DNA from: Myxococcales bacterium
Lineage (GTDB): Bacteria > Myxococcota > Polyangia > Polyangiales > Polyangiaceae
Direction: 5' to 3'
DNA: 8,734 nucleotides
NCBI GenBank assembly: GCA_020430865.1
Contig: JAGQIY010000349.1
Location: forward strand, 1-8,734
The notes beneath the pieces were generated by a model, which did not search any database, was not told the origin of the DNA, and worked only from the letters and a program-made list of their open reading frames with translations. How positions within the stretch are numbered: the first letter of the stretch is position 1; the number at the start of each line of letters is the position of its first letter. Below, piece after piece: positions 1-7,009 of this stretch. The translations under genes and the position numbers were made by a program.

Positions 1-3000
1 GACGCCGAAGGCGCCAACTGCAACGCGGTGAAGGCCGACGCCCAGGTGGAGCCAGGTCGCGTGTTGCGCACCGACGGCAACACGCAAGCAAAGCTCGAGC
101 TGTCTGACGGCAGCTGGCTGACCCTGGATCGCTCGACCGAGGTGGCGCTGGTGGCCGGCGAGCCGCGACATGCCAGGGTGGTGAGCGGTCGCGTCGCGGC
201 CGACGTCGCCAAGATCGAGGGCAAGCTCGCGCACCTGACGTTGCCGCAAGGCAAGATCGAGGTGCTGGGCACCAAGTTCGCCGTCACCGCGCTGGGCAAG
301 TCGACCAGCGTCGACGTGAGCCGCGGAGCGGTCAAGCTGATGGACACTCGCGGACGCGAGGTCATCGTGCACGCGGGCGAGGAGGGCCGACTCGATGAGG
401 GGATCCCACCCTACGCGGCCAGCGCGCCCACGTTGGGGGAAGCCCTGGCGTGGAGCGATCTGCGAGATCCCGACGAACGAGAACAGCACGACGTGCGTGG
501 CCTCGGAGAGCTGCGAGCGAAGAAGCCGGGAGAGAAGAACGAGCGCAAGGGAGCCGTTCGCCTCACCTCTCACCAAGTCAAGGTGCGGGTGGTCGGCCAG
601 CTCGCGCGCACCGAGGTGGAGGAGGTGTTCAGCAACGAGACCGACGAGACCCTCGAAGGCATCTTCCGCTTCCCAATCCCTCCGGATGCCAAGATCGAGC
701 GCCTCGCGCTGGAAGTCGATGGCAAGCTGGAGGAAGGCGCCTTCGTGGATCGCGAGCGGGCTGCCGCGATCTGGCGCGGCAGCATCGTCAACGCCGCGCC
801 GCAAGCGCGCAAGCACATCCGGGACGAGATCATCTGGGTCCCGGGCCCCTGGCGGGATCCGGCGCTGCTCGAGTGGCAGCGCGGCGGTCGCTTCGAGCTG
901 CGCATCTTCCCGATCCCGAAGCGCGGCTCGCGGCGAGTGGTGCTCGCCTACACCCAGGTGCTCAAGCCGACCGGCGGAGTGCGCCGCTACACCTATCCCC
1001 TCGCCCACGATCCCAGCGGCACCACCGAGGTGGATCGCTTCGGCATCGACCTCCAGGTGCGAGGCAATGATCCGAGCTTCGGTGTGCGCAGCGTGGGCTA
1101 CGAGCTAGGCTCGGAGACCGCCCAGGCCGGTTCCACGAGGAAGAGCTTCGACGCCAGCAAGTTCCGCCCCGCTGGGGATCTGGTGGTCGAGTACGCGCTC
1201 CCGGACCGCGATCGGGAGCTGACCGCCTGGGCCTACAAGCCCACCGCGGAAGACCTCGAGGGCACGCAGGCAAAGAGCGATGGCGGAACGCCCAACGACG
1301 CAGCGTACGTCGCGCTCGCGCTGCGCCCCAAGCTCCCCCGCGCGCTCGAGGGGGTCCAGCGAGACTTCGCCGTGGTGGTGGACTCCAGTCGCTCGATGTA
1401 CGGCGAGCGCTATGAACGCGCTGCGGCCCTGGCATCGCGCGTGATCCGCGAGCTCGATGGGCAGGACCGAGTGACGGTGCTCGCCTGCGACCAGAGCTGC
1501 CGCACGATGGCTGGCGGACTGCTTCCTCCGGGCGGCGCGACTGCAGTCGCGGCGAAGAAGTTCCTGGAGGCCGAGGCCCCCGAAGGCGGCTCGGACGTCT
1601 GCGCGGCGATCGATGCCGCACGGCAGGCAGTTCCTCGGGATCCCCAGCGCAGTCTTCGCGTGATCTACATCGGCGACGGTACCCCCACGGTAGGCGCCAT
1701 CAAGCCGGCCTACATCGAGCAATGGGTCAAGCGCAGCGTGCCGTCGGGCGACGGTACGGTGACCACGGTCGCTATCGGCACCGACTCGGATCTCGACACG
1801 CTGGGTGCGCTGTCCCGCGCCGGCGGCGGTGTCGTCTTGCCATTCGTGCCGGGCCAGCGTCTGTCCGAGGCCGCATTCGCGGTGCTCGGCGCGACCTACG
1901 GCAGCTCCCTCTCCGACGTGCGGGTGGAGCTGCCCTCGGGGCTGACCGAGGTTGCTCCGAAGCAGCTCGACAGCATCGTGGCCGGGGGCGAGGAGCTCGT
2001 GTTCGCGCGCATGGCGGGAGACTCGGTGTCGGGCTCGGTCGTGCTGCGCGGCAAGGTCGGCGGCAAGGATTTCGAGCAGCGCTACCCGCTGCAGCTCGGG
2101 GCGAGCAGTGAGCGAGGAAACACGTTCGTGCCCCGTCTGTTCGCCTCGGCGAAGATCGCGGATCTCGAGCGAGAGACGGGCGCCGAGGCCCGCAAGGAGG
2201 CCGTGGAGCTCTCGCAGCGCTTCGACGTCGCCAGCCGCTTCACTTCGCTGCTGGTCCTGGAGAGCCCTGCGATGTTCAAGGCGTTCGGCCTCGACAACAG
2301 CCGAGCGCTGCCTGATTGGAGCGGAGAGGAAGACGCGACGGCCGTGAGCGCCAGCGGCGATCTGGACGTCGGCGGTGCGGAGGACGAGGCCGGCGAGTCG
2401 CCGCTGGCGGACAATGCCGAAGGCAGCATCGGGCTCGGCTCTTCCGGCGCGATCGCCGGCGGCGGTGGCTTCGCACGCAGCGCGCCGGCGCCGACCAGCG
2501 TGCCCGCGCCCGCGAGTCCCCCGCTGGCTCAGCGTCCCGCCGCGAAACCCGCACCGAAGCGTGAGCGTGCCGAGGAGCCAAGGAATCCGTGGGGAGGCGA
2601 CGTGTTCAACGAGCCGCCCCGTGACCGCTGGCGCCCCCCGCGTCGCATGGTCCCGATGCGGCGGGTCTTCGAGCGCACGGGAACCATCGTGACCGACCGC
2701 TTGGTGCCCAAGGCGGCGACCCCAGAGAAGATCGCGGAGGCGGATCGCGAGGTGCAGACCGACGGCAACCGACGCAACGCGGTCAAGCAGCTGTTCAACC
2801 TCCTCGCGATGAGCGGCAACCTGGATCGGGCGCGCGGTGTCGCGGACCAGTGGTCCGAGAAGGATCCCCTGGATCCCGAGGCGCTCACCGCGCGGGCAGA
2901 TCTCCTCGCCGAGGACGGTCAACGGGAGCGCGCCATCCGCCTGCTCGGAAGCGTGATCGACGTGCGCCCGGACGACGTCGCGGGCCAGAAGCGCCTCGCT

Positions 3001-3591
3001 CGCCTCTTCCGCTGGCAGGGACGCCCCGAGCAGGGTTGTCGGTTCAGCCTGGCTATCGCCCAGATCAAGAACGGAGATCCCAAGCTCCTGGCCGAGGCAG
3101 TCAGCTGTGCACGCCAGACGGGCGTCAGCTGGATGGCCGAGCGCATGCTCGACTCAGCGGACACGCGCGTCAAGAACAGCGCCGAGGCCCTGGCCAAGAA
3201 GCTCTCCCACGAAGAGAAGCTCTCCGGAGATTTCCGCGTGGAAGCTACCTGGAGCGGCGGCAACTCGGACTTGGACCTGGCGCTCTTGCACCCTGACGGA
3301 CACCGCGTCTCCTGGCTGGGCGCGCCGACGCGCTCGGTCATCACAGCCACGGACGTGACCAGTACCAGCCGGGAGGGCCTCGCCCTGCGAGGCGCCAAGG
3401 CCGGTGAGTACGTGGTCGAGGTGGTCCGTGCGAGCGGCGCCGGGCCGGTGAGCGGCACCGTGACGGTGACCGTCGCCGGCACCAAGAAGGAGATCCCGTT
3501 CACCCTGGATGGGCAGCGGCGAACGCTCGGCATCGTCGACATCGGCTTCAAGTCGCGACTCGTGCCTGTGAGGGGCTGGGGCTGGCGGTAA
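1..3591 (+). CDS. FecR-VIT-VWA-TPR-DUF2135 multidomain protein, 5' end missing
   Basis: The frame is open to base 1, so the N-terminus lies upstream; GTG 28 is only the first start-like codon in view. Numbering residues from that GTG, about 5-125 look like a FecR domain (LRTDGNTQAKLELSDGS; VLGTKFAV). About 175-313 form a VIT domain (FRFPIPPDA, RDPALLEW, RIFPIP). About 447-620 are a von Willebrand A domain with MIDAS DSSRS at 452-456, S522 where Thr is usual, and D550. About 775-900 are a Gly/Ala/Pro/Arg-rich linker. About 912-1030 are TPR-like helices, and about 1067-1180 resemble DUF2135 (NSDLDLALLHPDG). FecR domains usually lie in the periplasm behind a membrane anchor, which may be in the missing part. 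VIT-VWA proteins are metal-dependent adhesion or scaffold proteins, so a surface or envelope protein-protein role is likely. No enzyme motif is seen. Domain calls are firm for VIT/VWA, good for FecR, moderate for TPR and DUF2135; the cellular role is unknown. Confidence 0.9.
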   Translation, partial: DAEGANCNAVKADAQVEPGRVLRTDGNTQAKLELSDGSWLTLDRSTEVALVAGEPRHARVVSGRVAADVAKIEGKLAHLTLPQGKIEVLGTKFAVTALGKSTSVDVSRGAVKLMDTRGREVIVHAGEEGRLDEGIPPYAASAPTLGEALAWSDLRDPDEREQHDVRGLGELRAKKPGEKNERKGAVRLTSHQVKVRVVGQLARTEVEEVFSNETDETLEGIFRFPIPPDAKIERLALEVDGKLEEGAFVDRERAAAIWRGSIVNAAPQARKHIRDEIIWVPGPWRDPALLEWQRGGRFELRIFPIPKRGSRRVVLAYTQVLKPTGGVRRYTYPLAHDPSGTTEVDRFGIDLQVRGNDPSFGVRSVGYELGSETAQAGSTRKSFDASKFRPAGDLVVEYALPDRDRELTAWAYKPTAEDLEGTQAKSDGGTPNDAAYVALALRPKLPRALEGVQRDFAVVVDSSRSMYGERYERAAALASRVIRELDGQDRVTVLACDQSCRTMAGGLLPPGGATAVAAKKFLEAEAPEGGSDVCAAIDAARQAVPRDPQRSLRVIYIGDGTPTVGAIKPAYIEQWVKRSVPSGDGTVTTVAIGTDSDLDTLGALSRAGGGVVLPFVPGQRLSEAAFAVLGATYGSSLSDVRVELPSGLTEVAPKQLDSIVAGGEELVFARMAGDSVSGSVVLRGKVGGKDFEQRYPLQLGASSERGNTFVPRLFASAKIADLERETGAEARKEAVELSQRFDVASRFTSLLVLESPAMFKAFGLDNSRALPDWSGEEDATAVSASGDLDVGGAEDEAGESPLADNAEGSIGLGSSGAIAGGGGFARSAPAPTSVPAPASPPLAQRPAAKPAPKRERAEEPRNPWGGDVFNEPPRDRWRPPRRMVPMRRVFERTGTIVTDRLVPKAATPEKIAEADREVQTDGNRRNAVKQLFNLLAMSGNLDRARGVADQWSEKDPLDPEALTARADLLAEDGQRERAIRLLGSVIDVRPDDVAGQKRLARLFRWQGRPEQGCRFSLAIAQIKNGDPKLLAEAVSCARQTGVSWMAERMLDSADTRVKNSAEALAKKLSHEEKLSGDFRVEATWSGGNSDLDLALLHPDGHRVSWLGAPTRSVITATDVTSTSREGLALRGAKAGEYVVEVVRASGAGPVSGTVTVTVAGTKKEIPFTLDGQRRTLGIVDIGFKSRLVPVRGWGWR

Positions 3592-3610
3592 CGCGCGCCC
3601 ATTGACGACG

Positions 3611-3646
3611 CGGACGCCCACGGTGAGAACGTGGGCGTTCGTTTTT
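3611..3646 (+). terminator. Rho-independent terminator after the VIT/VWA gene
   Basis: An almost perfect stem pairs 3611-3622 with 3630-3641 (core ACGCCCAC / GTGGGCGT, one G-T pair) around a 7-base loop, and is followed at once by TTTTT at 3642-3646. It starts 20 bases past the TAA stop. It is the clearest terminator in the window and separates the VIT/VWA gene from the lipoprotein gene, which therefore needs its own promoter. Confidence 0.9.
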
Positions 3647-3700
3647 CCAGCGTCGAGCACCTGCGACGCGATCGATGACCGAGGGGCGGAAGACGTGTAA

Positions 3701-3720
3701 GCGCAAGCGGCGCGCAAGCG
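3701..3720 (+). repeat. Tandem direct repeat GCGCAAGCG in lipoprotein gene leader
   Basis: The 9-mer GCGCAAGCG occurs at 3701-3709 and again at 3712-3720, so the copies are 11 bases apart, about one helical turn. They sit 24-43 bases upstream of the chosen ATG at 3744. The spacing would suit a regulator dimer on one DNA face, or the repeats could act in the mRNA leader. No convincing -35/-10 pair is visible nearby, and chance is possible in such GC-rich DNA. Confidence 0.35.
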
Positions 3721-3733
3721 TTCTGGCGCGTAT

Positions 3734-3737
3734 GGAG
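3734..3737 (+). promoter_or_regulatory. Shine-Dalgarno that decides the lipoprotein start
   Basis: GGAG lies six bases before ATG 3744. The upstream in-frame ATG at 3675 has no such motif and would put an Arg/Lys-rich 23-residue tail ahead of the signal peptide, so 3744 is the better start. Confidence 0.7.
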
Positions 3738-3743
3738 ATTGCG

Positions 3744-5144
3744 ATGAAGAAATCAAGCAGCAAGTGCTCGTTGACCCTGGCTTGGCTCGTGGGCCTTGGA
3801 CTGCTCGGCGCCTGTGCGTCGAACCCGACGCCACCGCCCCAAGCGAGTCCTCAGCCGGTGGCCACCGGCTCCGCGAATACGCTCACCGTCGCCGAGGGCG
3901 AAGACCCAGAACAGGATCCCGATGAGTGGGGCATCGTCGGCGCCCCCAACGATCCGCAGTACGCGGAGGTGGTCAACAAGGTCGTGAACATGGTCAGCGA
4001 CTCGCGCGTCCAGGAGCTGACGCGGCGGCGCGGCTTGAGCCTGCTCGACGTGACCTGGGAAGACACCGGACGCGCTCAGGGCTCCGCGCTCGGCCCCAAC
4101 ATCAGCGACGTGACGCTCCAGGTGCGCTACGTTCCCGCAGGGCAACAACGCGACACGACGGCCCTGATGCCCGTGATCCGCTTCCCCAACTTCACCGACC
4201 GCACCGGCGACGTGCGGGCCGACAAGTTCCTGCTGCGCGTCGGCAATCAGAAGCATCCAGGCAAGCTCAAGAGCGTGCCGCTGAAGAGCGTGCTGAAGAA
4301 CCTCCGGAGCTTCCTCTCGGAGCCCAGCAGCGTGCTGGGCAGCGGCGACCTGACGGCAGGCCGCGACTCTCACTACCTGATGAGCGCGCAGGCGGTCTTC
4401 CTGCCCATCCCGAAGAAGGGCAAGGCGGAGTTCAACCCCGTGGTGTTCAACTACCAGTCAGCCCCTGGTTCACCGGCGGTGCTCACGATCCTCGCGACGC
4501 GGCAGGGCACCAGCATTTCCGTGGTAGAAAATCGCCCCGAGGACGGCACGATCCGCGGCTGGGGCCAGGAACTGTACTTCAACGATGAAGGGCAGCGCGC
4601 GCCCTTCACCGCCGAGCGCAAGAGCGACGTCGAGAAGCGCATCGCCGCTCAAGGCGGGCCGAAGACCGCAGACGATCGCTCTGCGTTGCAGAAGGGCGCT
4701 GATGTGCTGTTCCTGATCCAGGTCCCACTGAAGCACAAGAACCGGGGACGCCTGGGCGGCGCCCTGCCCCCACCGGCTCCCATGGCTGAAGCGCCGATGG
4801 CTGCTGGAGGCGCCATGAAGTCCGCGCCGATGGAAGACTCCGAAGGTGAAGCCAGCGACGTGGAGCAAGCAGTGCTCGGTCACGGCCCGAAGAAGGGGCC
4901 GTTCATCGAAGGCAACGGCCTGCGCCTCGAGCGCGATCCGAGCTTCCCGATCCGCATCACCGTCCAGTTCTACAAGGCGACCAGCAACGGCGTGGTCGCG
5001 GAGAGGGATCTGGACGCCATCGCGAAGACCATCGGAGGTGTGTACGAACACGCCGATTTCGTTGGTTCCCTGGTGATTCCGGACAACGACCCCGCGCGAC
5101 CCACCGCGTGGCAGAAGGTGCCTGGGCAGTGGTTCCCCTGGTGA
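3744..5144 (+). CDS. Large secreted lipoprotein of unknown function
   Basis: The 466-residue product starts with a textbook type II signal peptide: Lys at 2-3, a hydrophobic stretch at about 10-22, and lipobox LGAC with lipidated Cys24. Residue +2 is Ala rather than Asp, so under the usual sorting rule the protein should go to the outer membrane. After a Pro/Ala/Gln spacer comes a globular part (about 50-335) with conserved-looking segments such as DVTWEDTGRAQGSALGPNIS and MPVIRFPNFTDRTGDVRADK. A Pro/Ala/Met-rich linker (about 338-386) follows, then a short domain (388-466) containing PIRITVQFYKATSNGVV, ending in Trp-rich PGQWFPW. I recognise no named family and no catalytic motif. The gene stands alone: a strong terminator precedes it and a terminator-like hairpin follows. 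An in-frame ATG at 3675 gives 489 residues but hides the signal peptide. Reality of the gene is near certain; function is unknown. Confidence 0.88.
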   Translation: MKKSSSKCSLTLAWLVGLGLLGACASNPTPPPQASPQPVATGSANTLTVAEGEDPEQDPDEWGIVGAPNDPQYAEVVNKVVNMVSDSRVQELTRRRGLSLLDVTWEDTGRAQGSALGPNISDVTLQVRYVPAGQQRDTTALMPVIRFPNFTDRTGDVRADKFLLRVGNQKHPGKLKSVPLKSVLKNLRSFLSEPSSVLGSGDLTAGRDSHYLMSAQAVFLPIPKKGKAEFNPVVFNYQSAPGSPAVLTILATRQGTSISVVENRPEDGTIRGWGQELYFNDEGQRAPFTAERKSDVEKRIAAQGGPKTADDRSALQKGADVLFLIQVPLKHKNRGRLGGALPPPAPMAEAPMAAGGAMKSAPMEDSEGEASDVEQAVLGHGPKKGPFIEGNGLRLERDPSFPIRITVQFYKATSNGVVAERDLDAIAKTIGGVYEHADFVGSLVIPDNDPARPTAWQKVPGQWFPW

Positions 5145-5184
5145 GCTGAGCGACGTCGACCACTGTCGGAGTCGCCCTGTCGCA

Positions 5185-5219
5185 AGACGCGAGCCGGTGG
5201 GTACCGTGCTCGCGTTTCT
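5185..5219 (+). terminator. Terminator-like hairpin between lipoprotein gene and pgsB
   Basis: ACGCGAGC (5187-5194) pairs perfectly with GCTCGCGT (5208-5215). Inside it CGGT (5195-5198) pairs with ACCG (5203-5206) around a GGGT loop, with T5207 bulged. The stem can be extended by A5185-T5217 and G5186-T5216. A short T-run, TTTCT, overlaps and follows the stem (5215-5219). This looks like a moderate intrinsic terminator 40 bases past the lipoprotein stop, or an attenuator in the pgsB leader. It overlaps GTG codons at 5197 and 5206 that would otherwise be candidate pgsB starts. Confidence 0.65.
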
Positions 5220-5238
5220 GCGTGTATGGTCGTCGACG

Positions 5239-6513
5239 ATGGGCGGCCGCGAGCTCCTGCTAGCCGTGACCCTGCTGCTGGTGGGGCTCGGGGCGATCGA
5301 ACTCTGGTGGCATCGCCGCAACCTGAACAAGATCCCCGTCCGCATCCACGTCAACGGCACTCGTGGCAAGTCCAGCGTGGTCCGGCTGATAGCTGCCGGG
5401 TTGCGCGCGGGTGGCCGGCGAACCTGCGCGAAGACCACAGGCACGCTGGCGCGCATGATCCTCCCCGATGGGCGCGAGGTGCCCATCTATCGCCCATCCG
5501 GCGCGAACGTGATCGAGCAGAAGCGTATCGTGGCGACAGCCGCGTACGCTGGCTCGGAGGTGCTGGTCATCGAGTGCATGGCGCTGCAACCCGAGCTGCA
5601 GAGCCTGTGCGAATCCAAGCTGGTGCGTGCCACCCACGCCGTGATCACGAACGCCAGACCAGACCACCTGGACGTGATGGGGCCCGGCGCCAGGGAGGTC
5701 GCGCGCGCGCTGGCTGGCATGACCCCAGTCAGGGGCAAGCTTTTCACTGCGGAAAAGGACCACATCGCGGAGCTCGAGGCCGCCGCCGAGGACCGCGAAG
5801 CGGAACTCCACCGCCTGAGCGACGCGGACGTCGCCAGCATCCAGGCCGAGGAACTCGCAGGCTTCAAGTACACCGAACACCCGGACAACGTCGCGCTGGC
5901 GCTGAAGGTGTGTGAGTCGCTTGGAGTGGAGCGCCAGGTCGCCCTGCGGGGCATGTGGGAAGCGAGCCCCGACCCGGGCGCGATGACCGAGCATGAGCTG
6001 GACTTCTTCGGTCGCGCGATCGCGTTCGTGAATGGCTTTGCGGCGAACGACCCGGTGAGCACCGAACAGATCTGGCGCTCGACGTGCAAGAAGTACGCGG
6101 ATCGCGCCCAGCGCATCGCCATCTTCAATTGCCGCGCGGATCGCCCAGATCGCTCGAAGGAGCTGGCCAGGAGCTTCGTCAGCTGGCCCCAGGCCGATCA
6201 CGTGGTGTTGATGGGCACCGGTACCTACCTCTTCGCGCGCGAGGCCTCTCGCCTCGGCTTCGACTCCACCAAGTTGGTGTTCGCCGAAGGACTCGCTACA
6301 GACGAGCTCTTCGAGCGCGTGATCGACCTCATCCCGGGCTCTGCGCTGGTGATGGGCATGGGCAACGTCGGCGGTCAGGGCCTCAGCCTGGTCCGCTACT
6401 TCCACAACCGGTCCTACGTCTCGCCGCGGGGAGACGGCCCGCCCCCCTCCAGCGCGAGCTGGGACGAACTGGAGTCGGTGCGGCGAATCGACCGGCGAAA
6501 CGTACTGGGATAG
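5239..6513 (+). CDS. pgsB: Poly-gamma-glutamate synthase PgsB/CapB
   Basis: PgsB is the ATP-dependent amide ligase that joins glutamates through their gamma-carboxyls at the inner membrane, working with PgsC. The 424-residue product has an N-terminal membrane segment (about 5-23), then a Mur-ligase-type P-loop NGTRGKSS at 39-46. Further family motifs are ECMALQPELQ (112-121), DHLDVMGP (142-149), FVNGFAANDP (263-272) and NCRADRPDR (297-305), which match remembered Bacillus PgsB closely. It is longer than the roughly 393-residue Bacillus protein, mainly through a C-terminal Pro/Arg-rich tail. ATG 5239 puts the membrane segment at the very N-terminus as in Bacillus; GTG at 5197 or 5206 would add 14 or 11 residues but lies inside a hairpin. 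No clear Shine-Dalgarno precedes ATG 5239. It is the first gene of an operon with pgsC, 10 bases downstream. No catalytic residue appears to be lost. Confidence 0.95.
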   Translation: MGGRELLLAVTLLLVGLGAIELWWHRRNLNKIPVRIHVNGTRGKSSVVRLIAAGLRAGGRRTCAKTTGTLARMILPDGREVPIYRPSGANVIEQKRIVATAAYAGSEVLVIECMALQPELQSLCESKLVRATHAVITNARPDHLDVMGPGAREVARALAGMTPVRGKLFTAEKDHIAELEAAAEDREAELHRLSDADVASIQAEELAGFKYTEHPDNVALALKVCESLGVERQVALRGMWEASPDPGAMTEHELDFFGRAIAFVNGFAANDPVSTEQIWRSTCKKYADRAQRIAIFNCRADRPDRSKELARSFVSWPQADHVVLMGTGTYLFAREASRLGFDSTKLVFAEGLATDELFERVIDLIPGSALVMGMGNVGGQGLSLVRYFHNRSYVSPRGDGPPPSSASWDELESVRRIDRRNVLG

Positions 6514-6523
6514 TTGACTGGCG

Positions 6524-7009
6524 ATGCCCTGGGCGTCGCATGGGACCGCGATCTTGAACCTCGAACTACTACCGCTCTCCGTCGGCATCGGGCTCGCCGT
6601 CAGCCTGCTGTTCACTGAAGCCTTCGGCATCGCCGCGGGCGGCATGATCGTCCCCGGCTATCTCGCGCTCGCGCTGGCCAGGCCCATGGATGTGGTCGCC
6701 ACGGTGGCGGCTGGTTTCGTCACCTTCATCATCGTCCACGCGATCAGCGCGTTCGTCGTGGTGTACGGGCGACGCCGTACCGTGCTGATGATCCTGTTCG
6801 GCTACATCACCGGCATGCTGCTGCGCAACCTGCCAGGTGTCGCCATGGGCGGGCCCGAGATCCACGTCATCGGATACATCATCCCCGGGCTGATCGCGAT
6901 CTGGCTGGATAGGCAGGGAGTGATCGAGACACTGGCGGCGATGACCACCGCGTCCATCGTGGTGCGCTTGGTCCTGGTCGCGGTCGTGGGGGCAGAGCTC
7001 GGCTCATGA
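6524..7009 (+). CDS. pgsC: Poly-gamma-glutamate biosynthesis membrane protein PgsC/CapC
   Basis: PgsC is the small integral membrane partner of PgsB, required for polymerisation and probably for passing the chain across the inner membrane. The 161-residue protein shows about five hydrophobic segments (roughly 16-32, 57-80, 87-100, 113-128, 143-157). It keeps family landmarks PGYL (44-47), YGRR (81-84), PGLIA (121-125) and RQG (130-132), at spacings like Bacillus PgsC (about 149 residues). The extra length is partly N-terminal: in-frame TTG 6554 gives a start MNLELLPLSVG that aligns better with Bacillus, preceded by GGGA eight bases upstream, so 6554 is a serious alternative to ATG 6524. It begins 10 bases after the pgsB stop and overlaps the next gene by four bases (ATGA), so translation is probably coupled. 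Confidence 0.93.
   Translation: MPWASHGTAILNLELLPLSVGIGLAVSLLFTEAFGIAAGGMIVPGYLALALARPMDVVATVAAGFVTFIIVHAISAFVVVYGRRRTVLMILFGYITGMLLRNLPGVAMGGPEIHVIGYIIPGLIAIWLDRQGVIETLAAMTTASIVVRLVLVAVVGAELGS

Noticed and set aside
1105..2922. Long minus-strand open frame of 605 codons opposite the VIT/VWA gene
   Set aside because: It is antisense to a well-supported gene with VIT and VWA motifs; its translation is Arg/His/Ala-rich without recognisable domains, as expected for a shadow frame in GC-rich DNA.
3675..3743. Upstream ATG extension of the lipoprotein
   Set aside because: It has no Shine-Dalgarno and adds a basic tail before a complete signal peptide; the ATG at 3744 has GGAG at six bases.
5197..5238. 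GTG start for pgsB
   Set aside because: The codon lies within a stable hairpin, has no Shine-Dalgarno, and would add residues ahead of a membrane segment that is N-terminal in Bacillus PgsB. It is not fully excluded.
6418..6435. Inverted repeat GTCTC...GAGAC near the end of pgsB
   Set aside because: Short, inside coding sequence and within chance expectation.
5260..6645. Minus-strand open frame of 461 codons opposite pgsB
   Set aside because: pgsB motifs are unmistakable on the + strand; the antisense product has no motif and no plausible ribosome binding site was noted.
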